DNA of 64,000 nt, taken from NCBI RefSeq assembly GCF_000317555.1, contig NC_019745.1, forward strand, positions 744,001 through 808,000. Direction: 5' to 3'. The notes under the pieces were generated by a model. It made no database searches. It had not been told where the DNA came from and saw nothing but the letters and a program-made list of their open reading frames with translations. Both the position numbers and the translations under genes were made by a program. Origin of the DNA: Gloeocapsa sp. PCC 7428. Lineage in GTDB: Bacteria; Cyanobacteriota; Cyanobacteriia; Cyanobacteriales; Chroococcidiopsidaceae. Shown one piece after another: positions 24,606 through 34,497 of this stretch (position 1 is the stretch's first letter; the number at the start of each line of letters is the position of its first letter).

Positions 24606-27041
24606 ATGCATAAAAAAGAAATTTTGTCAATTGTACTAGAAAGCGTGGCGATCGCGTTGTACATTCCTATTGAAGTGGCGATCGCATCAGCTTCAGTCGA
24701 ATATGCAACGCAAAATCTCAATTTGGCTCAAGTAACAGGAATACGCATAAATCCTACTGCGAGTGGAATCGAAATTATTCTTGACTCTGTAGGGCAATTA
24801 TCAACCCCTGTAACATCAGTTGCGCATAATACACTGATTGTCGATATTCCCAATGCAGGTTTAGCGTTACCCGATGGCGGGGAATTTCAGCAAGCCAACC
24901 CAACTGAAGAAATTGTGCTTGTGAGTGTGACTCGTGTCGGGAATTTGGTGCGAGTGGCGATCGCTGGTTCGGATGCACCACCAGTAGTCGCGGTTAGCAC
25001 TACACCACAGTTTATTCTTAGCGTGACTTCTAGCAGTGATATAGCAGATGACGAAATAGAAATCGTCGTTACAGGCGAACAGGAAAGCTATAACCCTTCA
25101 CAAGCGGCTACAGCGACACGAACCGAAACGCCATTGCGTGATATTCCTGCTTCCATTCAGGTTATTCCTGAACAAGCATTAGAAGACCGCGGTACAGCCG
25201 GACTGCGCGAGGCGGTACAAAACTTTGCTGGTGCGACGTTGGACGGTAATTATGGTAACACTGGCGCTGGTTCATTAATTATCCGTGGTTTCTCGCAAGA
25301 TACTACCTTTAGAAACGGATTTCGGATTAGCAATTTCTACTCAATTCCGGAAACGGCAAACGTTGCACAGACGGAGATTTTACGAGGTCCCGCCTCGGTG
25401 TTATACGGTCAAGTGCAGCCAGGGGGAATTGTTAATATCGTTACCAAGCAACCTTTAGAGTCACCGTATTCTTCGGTAAATCTCCAAGCTGGACAATTTA
25501 GCTTTTATCGACCGACAATCGACCTTTCTGGTCCACTGACTGATGACAATAGCGTATTGTATCGGTTGAACGCGGCGTATGAAAACTCTGGCAGTTTCCG
25601 CGATGAAGTTAGTACAGAAAGATGGTTTATCGCGCCAGTTGTGCAGTGGAATATCGGCGATCGCACTTCGCTAACATTTGATTTTGAGTATCTGTATGAT
25701 GACCCAGTATTTGATCGCGGGATAGTCACACTCAGCGATGGCTCATTTGTATTACCAATTAACCGATTTTTAGGTTATCCGCAGTTAGATGACTTTGCGA
25801 CAGAAGTTTATCGTGGCGGATTAACGTTTGAACATCAATTTAGTGACAATTGGCGAATGCGTAATGCATTATCTATAAGTTCCATTGAACAGGGAGGGGC
25901 GCGTTCCGATCTTGATGGTGGATTGATTGACGATCGCTTTATTCCCAGAGAATTGAGAGATGATAACAGCATTGCAGAAAACTACGGTTTCCAAACCGAC
26001 ATCATCGGTAACTTTGCCAGAGGTACAATTGAGCATCAACTGCTAGTGGGTTTCGATTTCAACCGCGTTACAGATAGCTACAAATCAGAGGCAGTCAGTT
26101 TACCACCGCTTGATATTTTTAATCCCGTATACGATATCGACGTTCCAACCGAACTTGAACCAAGATACAGCGCTGTGACGCGCACCAATACTTTAGGATT
26201 TTATCTTCAAGATCAAATCGCGCTACTCGATAACTTAAAGTTACTCGTTGGCGGACGTTTCGACTTTACCGAACAAAATCAGACAATCATTCTTGACGAC
26301 ACAAGTGACTCGCAGTCAGACACTGCATTTAGCCCGCGTATTGGCATTGTCTATCAACCAATTGAGCCAATTTCGCTTTATGCAAGTTTTAGCCGCTCAT
26401 TTTTACCTGTGATTGGTCGGGCTGCGGATAATTCTACATTTGAACCAGAACGCGGAACACAGTACGAGGTGGGAATTAAAGCTGATTTAGCAACTAATCT
26501 TTCCGCGACACTTGCGGCGTATCATTTAACAAAAACGAATGTGCTAACTACCGATCTCAACGATCCAGATTTTTCGATTCAGGTGGGCGAACAGCGCAGC
26601 CAGGGAATCGAACTCAATGTTGCGGGTGAAATTTTACCAGGTTGGAACGTGATTGCTGCGTATGCTTACACTGATGCAGAAGTGACAGAAGATAACGATT
26701 TACCGATTGGTAGTCGGCTTGCCAATGTAGCAGAAAATACCGCAAGTTTATGGACAACTTACGAAATTCAAAGTGGTAATCTTCAAGGGTTAGGATTTGG
26801 ATTAGGGTTGCTTTATGTAGGCGATCGCCCAGGTTCAGCGGGTTTCGATCCTCCTAATTTTAGACTACCAAGTTATTTGCGTACAGATTTAGCTCTGTTT
26901 TATCGACGCGATCGCTGGCGGGCGCAAATTAACGTCCAAAACTTATTTGATACCGAGTATTACCAAACAGCGCAAGGCTCTGACATTGTGTATCCAGGTG
27001 CGCCATTGAATATTGTTGGTAGTATTTCCTTTGAGTTTTGA
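24606..27041 (+). CDS. TonB-dependent siderophore receptor with AMIN domain
   Basis: An 811-residue outer-membrane receptor. An N-terminal signal-like region precedes an AMIN domain (about 38-145; GIRINPTASGIEIILDSVG). The plug domain carries TRTETPLRDIPASIQVIP (near 175-192), RGFSQDTTFRNGF and the RGPASVLYG motif near 258. The beta-barrel ends SISFEF with the terminal Phe expected for BAM recognition. AMIN fused to the receptor is a cyanobacterial feature. It imports ferric siderophores using TonB energy. It is followed 41 bp later by a siderophore-binding lipoprotein gene. Predicted to be iron-regulated by the upstream AraC-type site; no clear Fur box was found. Confidence 0.92.
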   Translation: MHKKEILSIVLESVAIALYIPIEVAIASASVEYATQNLNLAQVTGIRINPTASGIEIILDSVGQLSTPVTSVAHNTLIVDIPNAGLALPDGGEFQQANPTEEIVLVSVTRVGNLVRVAIAGSDAPPVVAVSTTPQFILSVTSSSDIADDEIEIVVTGEQESYNPSQAATATRTETPLRDIPASIQVIPEQALEDRGTAGLREAVQNFAGATLDGNYGNTGAGSLIIRGFSQDTTFRNGFRISNFYSIPETANVAQTEILRGPASVLYGQVQPGGIVNIVTKQPLESPYSSVNLQAGQFSFYRPTIDLSGPLTDDNSVLYRLNAAYENSGSFRDEVSTERWFIAPVVQWNIGDRTSLTFDFEYLYDDPVFDRGIVTLSDGSFVLPINRFLGYPQLDDFATEVYRGGLTFEHQFSDNWRMRNALSISSIEQGGARSDLDGGLIDDRFIPRELRDDNSIAENYGFQTDIIGNFARGTIEHQLLVGFDFNRVTDSYKSEAVSLPPLDIFNPVYDIDVPTELEPRYSAVTRTNTLGFYLQDQIALLDNLKLLVGGRFDFTEQNQTIILDDTSDSQSDTAFSPRIGIVYQPIEPISLYASFSRSFLPVIGRAADNSTFEPERGTQYEVGIKADLATNLSATLAAYHLTKTNVLTTDLNDPDFSIQVGEQRSQGIELNVAGEILPGWNVIAAYAYTDAEVTEDNDLPIGSRLANVAENTASLWTTYEIQSGNLQGLGFGLGLLYVGDRPGSAGFDPPNFRLPSYLRTDLALFYRRDRWRAQINVQNLFDTEYYQTAQGSDIVYPGAPLNIVGSISFEF

Positions 27042-27085
27042 TGTGAGTCACCAATTACCAGTTACCAATCACCGATGACCAATGA
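27042..27085. repeat. Heptanucleotide tandem repeat (ACCAATT type)
   Basis: Six consecutive degenerate heptamers: ACCAATT, ACCAGTT, ACCAATC, ACCGATG, ACCAATG and ACCAAAT. The start codon of the next gene lies inside the repeat (ATGACCAAA). Confidence 0.65.
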
Positions 27086-28092
27086 CCAAATACCGCATCA
27101 AATTTTGGTTTTTAGGATTGCTAGTCTTATTTGTAACAGCGTGTAGTCGTCAATCGCCACCAACTGTGGTTTCAGTGGCTTCTTCAGAATGTCGTCTAGT
27201 GCAACATTCCATTGGCGAAACGCAAGTTTGCGGTCAACCTGAAAAAGTTGCGGCGCTGAGTCCGCATATTTTAGATAGTATTTTGGCTCTGGGCGTGCAA
27301 CCTGCGGCGTATGCTGAGACGGTGCGATTGAATTTACCGCGTTTTGACAACCCAGCAACACAAATTCCTCATTTAGGAAATCGTATCACAACACAACCAG
27401 TTAATTTAGGCGATCGCCAAAACCCATCTTTAGAAACTTTAGTACAACTCAAGCCCGATGTCATTATCGGAGAACATTGGTTGCATCAAGACGAATATCA
27501 TCTGCTATCGAAAATTGCTCCGACGCTTCTTTTTGACGATACCAAAGGTGAGAATCAGCATTGGACAAATGATATTACAGGAATTGCCCAAGCGCTCGAT
27601 CGTGAAGCTGCTGCAAAAAAATTACTTGCAGCATTTCCCCAACAGTTAGCAACTGCGCGTGAAAAATTGGCTCCTGTGGTTGCGGCGTATCCTCGCGTTC
27701 TTGTTGTTAGCACAAATCAATTAGCAAGTCAAGTTTCAGTCGCGCCTGATAGTACCGCAGGGGAATTAATGAATGCGATCGGATTTGAAATTGTGAGTCC
27801 TAAGCTACCGACTCAACCTGATACGTGGGCGCAAATTTCACTGGAAGTTCTCCCTACAATTAATACAGATTTAATTTTTGTTATTGGCTGGACAGAAGGT
27901 TTATACAACCCAGAAAAGGAGTTAAAGCAAGCATGGAGTCAGCATCCACTTTTAAAAACAATGGAAACTTTTCAAGAAAACCGCGTATTTTTTGTTGATT
28001 ATCAGCTTTGGGGAAGTAATATTCGCGGACCAATTACGGATGAATTGATTTTGCAACAGTTGCCCGAATTGTTGTTACCACTTGTTAAGTAA
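27082..28092 (+). CDS. Iron-siderophore ABC transporter substrate-binding lipoprotein
   Basis: A 336-residue periplasmic binding protein of the FecB/FhuD family. The lipoprotein signal LLVLFVTACSRQ places the lipid-modified Cys near residue 21. The binding fold has the family's VAALSPHILDSILALGVQP segment near 57-75, LKPDVIIGEHW near 123-133, and the C-terminal FFVDYQLWGSNIRGP. It would hand ferric siderophore from the receptor to an ABC importer whose permease genes are not in this window. It is 41 bp downstream of the receptor, probably the same operon. Confidence 0.88.
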   Translation: MTKYRIKFWFLGLLVLFVTACSRQSPPTVVSVASSECRLVQHSIGETQVCGQPEKVAALSPHILDSILALGVQPAAYAETVRLNLPRFDNPATQIPHLGNRITTQPVNLGDRQNPSLETLVQLKPDVIIGEHWLHQDEYHLLSKIAPTLLFDDTKGENQHWTNDITGIAQALDREAAAKKLLAAFPQQLATAREKLAPVVAAYPRVLVVSTNQLASQVSVAPDSTAGELMNAIGFEIVSPKLPTQPDTWAQISLEVLPTINTDLIFVIGWTEGLYNPEKELKQAWSQHPLLKTMETFQENRVFFVDYQLWGSNIRGPITDELILQQLPELLLPLVK

Positions 28093-28197
28093 ATGGGCAT
28101 AATTAAATATCACATGAGTTGAGATTTGGTAATGGGTAATTCTTAATAAGTATTTTTCCGCGATCCCAATGACCAATTACCAGTTACCTCTTAAAAA

Positions 28198-28926
28198 CTA
28201 ATTTTCAGGTTCAATACCTTGCGATCGCAACTGTTCTCGTAAGCGCTCAATTGTCTGTTCCATTTCCTCCACTCGCTCCTCTGTTGAAGGAATCAACACG
28301 TTATCAGCTGTAAAGAAGCGCAATTTACGTTCCTGTACACCCAAATATAACTCCAGTTGCTGACTCCATAATTTTCCGTTCTCTGTTTGTGCAATTTCTT
28401 CATACTGAGCATTTGGCAGATGAAATCCTTTAAATTCTAAACTCACTGGATCAAACCAAAAATATTCTGGCGTGCGAAACGTATCTTGATAAAGCTGTTT
28501 TTTCAACCCTTTATCAACAGTTGCTGTCTTATCCGACAAAATCTCGACAATCACATTAGGATATTTGCCTTCTTCATGCCACACTATCCAACTTCTACGG
28601 TCTTTTTTTTGCGTACCCAGGACGACAAAAAAGTCAGGTTCTCGAAATTCACGCGATTTGAGTTGTCGTTCGTTGTAGTAAATCGTCAGATTGCCAGAAA
28701 CATAAAATTCTCGTTCGCGCCACCACCATTTAAGTAAACGAATTAATAAATCAATTTGATCGCGATAAAAGTCAGTTTCCAAGGGCAGTTCATCACTTAA
28801 TAAATCACTAGGAGGAAATTCAATGTCGTCTGCGATATCGTCAGCTAATAATACAGAGGTGTCCTCCGCAGCCGCTGCATTATCAATATCCAATAATAAG
28901 GATTCTGGAGTAGTGGATTGAGACAT
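28198..28926 (-). CDS. Uma2 family protein
   Basis: A 242-residue DUF820/Uma2 protein with a PD-(D/E)XK-like fold. The sequence has EPDFFVVLGTQKKDRRSWIVW near residues 94-114, then NVIVEILSDKT and YQDTFRTPEYFWFDP. The C-terminus is a coiled tail (RVEEMEQTIERLREQLRSQG). Start ATG at 28926 has GAGGG at good spacing. Function unknown. It sits between the uptake genes and the divergent MFS gene with a 50-bp gap, so the two share a promoter region. Confidence 0.85.
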   Translation of the reverse strand: MSQSTTPESLLLDIDNAAAAEDTSVLLADDIADDIEFPPSDLLSDELPLETDFYRDQIDLLIRLLKWWWREREFYVSGNLTIYYNERQLKSREFREPDFFVVLGTQKKDRRSWIVWHEEGKYPNVIVEILSDKTATVDKGLKKQLYQDTFRTPEYFWFDPVSLEFKGFHLPNAQYEEIAQTENGKLWSQQLELYLGVQERKLRFFTADNVLIPSTEERVEEMEQTIERLREQLRSQGIEPEN

Positions 28927-28976
28927 GAATGTAACCCTCAAAACACGCTTCTATCTTATCAATAACTCTAATCAAC

Positions 28977-30266
28977 GTGCGGACCTTTATCATCATTTGG
29001 CTGGGCCAATTTGTCTCAACAATTGGCAGTATTATGACAGGCTTTGCGATTGAAATTTGGGTGTGGGAGCAAACGCAACAAGCAACAACACTCACGCTGT
29101 GGAGTTTCTTTACTTTACTACCAAGTATCCTCATTTTTCCGATCGCAGGAATAATCGTCGATTCTCCTTCGGAGACGCTAGGCGAACGCTGGCGGCGAAA
29201 GTATTTGATGATTGTTGGCGATACAGTTACAGTGCTAACAACGATTGCATTTTTGCTGCTTTATACGAGTGCGAATTTGCACATCTGGCAGTTATATCTC
29301 ATTGGCGCGATCGCTGGCGCATTTCAACAAGTGCAAGAACTCGCTTATTCGGCTTCAATTACCCTCATGGTACCCCAACACCAGTATGTTCGCGTCAGTG
29401 GATTGCGAGCATTATCCGGTCGATTTTCGCAAATTATCGCCCCACCTCTAGCCGGATTTTTGTATTACGCGATCGGCGTTGCGGGAATTGCAGTTATTGA
29501 TATCATCACTTTTGGTGTTGCGATCGCAACTGTTTTATTTGTAACGATTCCGCAACCAAGTCACAACTCTAAATCTGTTTCCCTTACGCAATGGCAAGAA
29601 CTGCAATTTGGGATTCGCTACATTCTCAACGATCGCAGTTTACTTGCCTTGTTGATGATTAATTTGTTGTTCTGGCTACCGCACGATATTGGTGATTCGC
29701 TTTATTCACCGCTAATTCTTTCGCGGACGCAAAACGATGCGCGTATTCTTGGTAGTACAGCCGTTGCTGCGGGGTTAGGAGGCGTTACAGGGGCATTATT
29801 AATTAGTACGTGGGGGGGACCGCGCCAACGAATTAATGGTGTCTTATGCGGCATGATCGGCGCAGGAATCAGTAAAATTGTGTTTGGTTTGGGAAGATTT
29901 TCCCAAGTTTGGCTACCCGCGCAATTTTGCTCCTCAGTAAATTTTCCGATATTGAGCAGTTGCGATACAGCAATTTGGATGACAAAAGTTGAGCCAGAAA
30001 TTCAAGGAAAAGTATTTGCAGCACAGTCTTTGGTGTTGCAGATGGTTTCGGCGATCGCAGTTTTGCTTGCAGGTCCCTTGGCAGATAAAGTATTTGAACC
30101 AGCGGCACAATCGCAACATTTTATCGCCCGTTTCTTAGGCACAATCTTCGGTACGAGTGCAGGTTCTGGAATAGCTTTTCTATATGTACTGTGTGCGGTA
30201 TGTATGTTCTTGGTCGGTTGTGTTGGTTATGCTGTGCCAATTCTGCGCAAACTCGATACTCGATAA
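28977..30266 (+). CDS. MFS transporter, EntS-like (siderophore export type)
   Basis: A 429-residue major facilitator with about 12 transmembrane helices. The N-terminal segment IIIWLGQFVSTIGSIMTGFAIEIWVWEQTQQ is characteristic of EntS/MefA-type exporters. The cytoplasmic A-like motif and GLRALSGRFSQIIAPPLAGFLYYAIG follow. Start is GTG. Its position beside a siderophore receptor and binding protein suggests siderophore handling, but no siderophore synthesis genes are nearby, so the substrate is an inference. The C-terminal AGPLADKVFEPA is also typical. Confidence 0.8.
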   Translation: MRTFIIIWLGQFVSTIGSIMTGFAIEIWVWEQTQQATTLTLWSFFTLLPSILIFPIAGIIVDSPSETLGERWRRKYLMIVGDTVTVLTTIAFLLLYTSANLHIWQLYLIGAIAGAFQQVQELAYSASITLMVPQHQYVRVSGLRALSGRFSQIIAPPLAGFLYYAIGVAGIAVIDIITFGVAIATVLFVTIPQPSHNSKSVSLTQWQELQFGIRYILNDRSLLALLMINLLFWLPHDIGDSLYSPLILSRTQNDARILGSTAVAAGLGGVTGALLISTWGGPRQRINGVLCGMIGAGISKIVFGLGRFSQVWLPAQFCSSVNFPILSSCDTAIWMTKVEPEIQGKVFAAQSLVLQMVSAIAVLLAGPLADKVFEPAAQSQHFIARFLGTIFGTSAGSGIAFLYVLCAVCMFLVGCVGYAVPILRKLDTR

Positions 30267-30386
30267 GAATTTGGTAATGGTTAATAGGTAATAGGTAATC
30301 ACTAAAAATACCTACTCAATCTGCTCACCAATATTTAACAACCGTAAAGCCAACATAGTATGACCCCTGGTATAAAATACTCTGTT

Positions 30387-30950
30387 TTAACCCTGACCCC
30401 AGACCTGCGATCCCTGATCTCTGCTGTACCACGCCGTTAACGCGACAGCAAGCGCATCTGCGGCATCATCAGGACGCGGAATATAATCTAAATCTAGTTC
30501 TTGCGCGACAGCTTGTTGAACTTCGTACTTCTTGGCGTTACCCCAACCGGTGAGTGCTTGTTTAATTTGGGCAGGCGTAAACTCAACAAACGGGATATCG
30601 TGCTGTGCCAACACTAGCATAATCACACCACGTGCCTGAGCTACAGTAATTGTATTTCCCATCTTGTAGAAAAAGAGCTTTTCTATCGCAACTAAATCAG
30701 GTTGCGACTGTTCGAGCAAGATATTTAAGTCTTCGTAAATCGTACACAGCCGCTTTCCCATCTCGACGCCGGCTGAAGTTTGAATCACACCAAAATCAAG
30801 TAACGTTAATTCTGGTTTGGTAATGACTTCTGCATTGGTAGCATGAGAAGAGAGCGCCCCAGAAGAACTGCTATCTCGCTGTGTTGCACTAATTGTACCG
30901 AATCCCAAAATAGCTAGACCAGGATCGATTCCCAAAATTCGCTTTTCCAT
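30387..30950 (-). CDS. ruvC: Holliday junction resolvase RuvC
   Basis: A 187-residue endonuclease that resolves Holliday junctions with RuvAB. The catalytic acidic residues are in [14 protein letters not shown] (Asp9), [15 protein letters not shown] (Glu near 83) and [16 protein letters not shown] (Asps near 157 and 160). The N-terminal third contains a Ser-rich insertion ([19 protein letters not shown]) that is not typical of most bacteria. The last residues, near [11 protein letters not shown], are encoded by a heptad repeat tract at 30392-30424. Confidence 0.92.
   Translation of the reverse strand: MEKRILGIDPGLAILGFGTISATQRDSSSSGALSSHATNAEVITKPELTLLDFGVIQTSAGVEMGKRLCTIYEDLNILLEQSQPDLVAIEKLFFYKMGNTITVAQARGVIMLVLAQHDIPFVEFTPAQIKQALTGWGNAKKYEVQQAVAQELDLDYIPRPDDAADALAVALTAWYSRDQGSQVWGQG
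30392..30424. repeat. Heptanucleotide repeat forming the ruvC C-terminus
   Basis: A run of degenerate heptamers (CCTGACC, CCAGACC, TGCGATC, CCTGATC, TCTGCTG) that encodes the RuvC tail and continues toward the stop codon. The same motif family occurs at 53056-53094 inside cobN and at 33056-33083. Confidence 0.55.
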
Positions 30951-31279
30951 ATCATTTTCCTGATCGCCAGGTTGTCACTAACACCTAGAACCCAACTTGT
31001 GTAAAAGTAGATGCAACTTTAATCACAAAGTCCTAGTCAAATACGGTGAATTCCATCGATATTACATGAAAATACATAAAATTATGCGTTCTCCCATCGC
31101 CATTAAAGCTATAAATGCATCGGAGACTTCTCTCAATGGGGGGCGGCGAAGTCGGCGATCGCGCCACCCCCACATGGGAGTGTCCTCGCTTAGTCAAGCT
31201 ACTTGACAGAGTTAGTTCACCTACTAAAGTAACAAGGGTTTGGTATACATCTTGGTATCTCCCTGCTGAAGAGTTGCAT
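30951..31279. other. Divergent ruvC/yvcK spacer
   Basis: A 329-nt region between two divergent genes. It can be read in frame as an upstream extension of the yvcK-like gene, but this extension has no family similarity that I recognise, so I leave it non-coding. The two promoters should lie here; none is assigned. Confidence 0.4.
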
Positions 31280-32668
31280 ATGCCATTTGCTCGTTTTAAA
31301 AAATCTTTACGAAACATCAAGCAGGAATCGCTCCATCGCGCCCCCCATCGAGTTGGTCAGTGGTTCAAGTGGTTGGCTCCTGGGTTATTTGTCAAACGCT
31401 GGTTACTGTTAAGCGCTGGTGGAGTGGTGTTAGTTGGCTTAGGTTTGGCAATTTGGGTTAAACTAACGCCTATTTTTTATGCATTGCAATTAATGCAGGA
31501 CATTGTCGGCACGATCGCAAACGTTGTTCCTAATTATGTTAGCGGTCCTTTGGTACTGCTGCTTGGCGCATTATTAATCTTCTGGGGACAAACTCGCACA
31601 GTAGGTTCGATTACCGAGGTGTTACGACCAGAAGGCGGTGAGGAAGAACTCATCGACGTACTATTAACACATCGTCGCTTGCATCGCGGACCTAAAATTG
31701 TCGCAATTGGTGGCGGGACAGGTTTATCAACCTTACTGCGCGGACTCAAGGCGTATAGCGCAAACATTACCGCAATCGTCACTGTAGCGGATGATGGCGG
31801 GTCTTCAGGACGGCTGCGGCGTGAAATTGGCGTTCTTCCCCCAGGTGATATTCGTAACTGTTTAGCCGCCCTCGCTTCTGAGGAAAAACTGTTAACCGAA
31901 CTTTTTCAATATCGATTTCAAGCTGGTGATGGTTTAGTTGGTCATAGTTTTGGTAATTTATTCCTCACCGCGATGAGTGAAATTACTGGTGATTTAGAAC
32001 GAGCGATCGCCGCAAGTTCCCAAGTTCTCGCAATTCGCGGACAAGTTTTTCCCGCAACGCTGAGTGATGTGCGTTTATGGGCAGAATTAGCCGATGGTCG
32101 TCGCATTGAAGGTGAATCTAATATTACTAAAGCAGGCGGCTGTATCCTTAAAATCGGCTGTACTCCCGCCGAACCCCCAGCACTACCCAAAGCCCTGCAA
32201 GCGATTAAAGAAGCTGACTACATTATCATCGGTCCTGGAAGTCTTTATACAAGCGTTATTCCTAATTTATTAGTACCAGAAATTACTGCGGCGATCGCTG
32301 CCCGCTGTAAAGGAGGCAAAACACCGCCGATTCCTTGTATCTACGTCTGTAATGTCATGACGCAACCAGGCGAAACACAAGGTTACACTGTCTCGGATCA
32401 TATTCGCGCGATCGATGCTGCGTGCGGACAAAAATTATTTAGTGCTGTCCTCGTTCATCGACGAACTCCCTCTGAAAAAAGCCTAAGGCGCTACGCGCAA
32501 GAAAATTCTCATCCTGTATTTTTAGATCGCGATGTTGTCGCCCGCTTAGGACGGCGGATCGTTTTAGCTAATGTGATGGACGAAGATGAAGAAACAGGAC
32601 TAGTGCGGCACAATCCTCAAGCATTAGCTCAGGTATTATTACGTTGGTATGGTCGCGCTCATATGTAA
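31280..32668 (+). CDS. YvcK/CofD-like gluconeogenesis factor, UDP-sugar binding
   Basis: A 462-residue membrane-anchored protein. Two hydrophobic helices near residues 37-57 and 80-105 precede a cytoplasmic YvcK domain. That domain begins with [19 protein letters not shown] near 138-156, then [16 protein letters not shown] and [14 protein letters not shown]. The family binds UDP-GlcNAc and in Bacillus supports growth on gluconeogenic carbon and cell-shape control. The ATG at 31280 has GAAGAG upstream and starts the known N-terminus. The N-terminal membrane segments are the version common in cyanobacteria. Confidence 0.88.
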   Translation: MPFARFKKSLRNIKQESLHRAPHRVGQWFKWLAPGLFVKRWLLLSAGGVVLVGLGLAIWVKLTPIFYALQLMQDIVGTIANVVPNYVSGPLVLLLGALLIFWGQTRTVGSITEVLRPEGGEEELIDVLLTHRRLHRGPKIVAIGGGTGLSTLLRGLKAYSANITAIVTVADDGGSSGRLRREIGVLPPGDIRNCLAALASEEKLLTELFQYRFQAGDGLVGHSFGNLFLTAMSEITGDLERAIAASSQVLAIRGQVFPATLSDVRLWAELADGRRIEGESNITKAGGCILKIGCTPAEPPALPKALQAIKEADYIIIGPGSLYTSVIPNLLVPEITAAIAARCKGGKTPPIPCIYVCNVMTQPGETQGYTVSDHIRAIDAACGQKLFSAVLVHRRTPSEKSLRRYAQENSHPVFLDRDVVARLGRRIVLANVMDEDEETGLVRHNPQALAQVLLRWYGRAHM

Positions 32669-33127
32669 GGTTTTAACTAGCTCGCACAAGTTTTTCTATA
32701 TCATCTTCTGTAAAATTACCTTCAAGCATTTCTTGGAAAAACTGATTAAGTGATTTTTCTCGACTCACAAACTGAGACATAATTCTATCACTTTGAAAAT
32801 GTTCTATAGACCGAAATGTGAGAAGATATAGAAGAGATAAAAAAGCATTTTGCTTGGATCCTGATTTAAAATTATTAAATGGTTTACTTAACAGGTAATC
32901 TAATATTTTACTAAAATGTATTTTATAGCAGAGGTCAGGGTTGAAAATGAGTTAGGGTAATGGTTATTCGTACCTTCGATGTCCTAACTACCCCAACGAG
33001 ACTGCTATATAATCTAAGATATGAACTGAAGCATCAAACTTGTAATATAGTAGGAGTCAGAGGTCAGAGGTCAGGGTTAAACTTCCCTAGGGAAGTCAAT
33101 ACGAGCTTCTATAATGTCCTAACTCTG
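32669..33127. other. Repeat-rich gap with a gene remnant
   Basis: About 460 nt. It holds a minus-strand C-terminal gene fragment (32673-32927), GAGGTCAGGG motifs at 32930-32945 and 33056-33083, and a dispersed repeat (32979-33012). No intact gene is seen. Confidence 0.5.
32673..32927 (-). pseudogene. C-terminal fragment of an unknown protein
   Basis: An uninterrupted frame of about 85 codons with plausible protein composition, containing FSKILDYLLSKPFN, FLSLLYLLTFRSIEHF and the charged end FFQEMLEGNFTEDDIEKLV. It has no start codon before an upstream stop and the 5' part runs into repeats. It looks like the 3' end of a gene whose front was lost. Family not recognised. The last 35 residues from an internal Met could also be a small protein. 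Confidence 0.4.
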
Positions 33128-33775
33128 TTAACTATGGCTATACCATAAACATAGATGAATGAGTGGTAGCGATCGCCTGCGAGTTTGCGTTGCTACTGCT
33201 TGTACCGCTTGAACTAAATCAACCAGCGATGTTGACGCAGTATTTGTTTTCTTGATGTGTAAACGATGAGGCGATCGCTTTTCTGTTTCTAATCTTTCTA
33301 GTTGAGATGTTAAAGCGCTAATTTGACCTTCTAAAGTGTTTTTCTCTAATCTAAATTGTTCAATTCGAGATTTTAGCTTTTCCTGCTCCATAAGTTGAGG
33401 GTTTTGTTGCATAATAACAGCAACTCTACGCTCTAAATCTTTTTCGTCTCGTTTGAGAGATATAAGTTTTTGTTCAACCTGGTGTAATTCTTCTCGTCTT
33501 TGAACAACTTGTCCCTCAACTTTAGCTAATTCTGCTTGCGCTTTTCGTAGTTCATTAACTCTTGCTATAAGAACTTGCAATTCTGCTTTTAATCTTTCTA
33601 ACTCTGCTTTATCTTGCTGGTTACTGCTGAGTAGTTTCTTACTAGAAATAGTAGCGCCAACAACAGCCCCTGTGGTACTTCCCAATAATGCACCACTCGT
33701 TCCTCCTACTGAAGCTGCTACACCTAAGCCAACAGCAAGTGAACCTACTATTAACCAATCTTGGATTTTTGGCAT
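33128..33775 (-). CDS. Coiled-coil membrane-anchored protein, unknown function
   Basis: A 215-residue protein I do not recognise. The N-terminus has a Gly-rich hydrophobic segment (VGSLAVGLGVAASVGGTSGAL, residues 10-30) that could be an anchor or a glycine-zipper. About 110 residues of heptad coiled coil follow (ELERLKAELQVLIARVNELR and EKLKSRIEQFRLEKNTLEGQ). The last 40 residues are basic and lower complexity. Possibly involved in structure or envelope organisation, but there is no direct evidence. Divergent from tsaE. Confidence 0.65.
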   Translation of the reverse strand: MPKIQDWLIVGSLAVGLGVAASVGGTSGALLGSTTGAVVGATISSKKLLSSNQQDKAELERLKAELQVLIARVNELRKAQAELAKVEGQVVQRREELHQVEQKLISLKRDEKDLERRVAVIMQQNPQLMEQEKLKSRIEQFRLEKNTLEGQISALTSQLERLETEKRSPHRLHIKKTNTASTSLVDLVQAVQAVATQTRRRSLPLIHLCLWYSHS

Positions 33776-34004
33776 ACCCCCACAAGTCCTTATGCTAAAT
33801 TGGTTACACCATTTCTACATAAAGCTTGTTGAGTCAGCCTCGTCAAATTTACGGAATGTATTATTTTTACTAATATTTACAAGTGAGTAATTATTCGGTT
33901 GTTTAAATAATAAAATAACTTAAATCTTTAACTTGCATATTTTAAGCAATAATTAAACATAAATAATCGAAGTTTGTAATGTCTAACAAAGTACACATTA
34001 AGTT

Positions 34005-34478
34005 ATGACTATTAATACTTTTAATTGCATACTTATAGATACAAATGCTACGATGCATTTAGGTATATTATTAGGACAATATTTAAGTGCTGGGAGTGTT
34101 ATTTTATTACACGGCGATCTAGGCACTGGCAAAACAACTTTAGTTCAAGGAATTGGTAAAGGATTAGGAATCACTGAACCAATTGTTAGCCCTACTTTTA
34201 CTTTAATTAACGAGTATACGGAAGGACGTTTGCCGCTTTATCATCTAGATTTATATCGTCTAGAACCAAAAGACGTTGCTGCATTGCACCTAGAAACTTA
34301 CTGGGAAGGTATCGACGCAGATTTGGGGATAATGGCAATCGAATGGGCAGAACGATTGCCCTACTTACCACCAATTTATCTTAGTATTTGCCTAAATCAC
34401 ACTTCAAGTGGTCGCCAAGTAGAGTTGTTTGCGGTTGATATTTCGCTTGACTTTTTAGCAAGGTTTCAAACTAACTAA
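34005..34478 (+). CDS. tsaE: tRNA t6A biosynthesis ATPase TsaE
   Basis: A 157-residue ATPase. Walker A HGDLGTGKTTLVQGIGKGLG is near residues 36-55, VSPTFTLINEYTEG near 61-74, YHLDLYRL with the Walker B-like Asp near 79-86, and IEWAERLP near 107-114. TsaE works with TsaB and TsaD to form N6-threonylcarbamoyladenosine on ANN-reading tRNAs. It is convergent with a dihydroorotase-family gene. Confidence 0.92.
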   Translation: MTINTFNCILIDTNATMHLGILLGQYLSAGSVILLHGDLGTGKTTLVQGIGKGLGITEPIVSPTFTLINEYTEGRLPLYHLDLYRLEPKDVAALHLETYWEGIDADLGIMAIEWAERLPYLPPIYLSICLNHTSSGRQVELFAVDISLDFLARFQTN

Positions 34479-34497
34479 ACTCTCGGCTGACCCGCTT

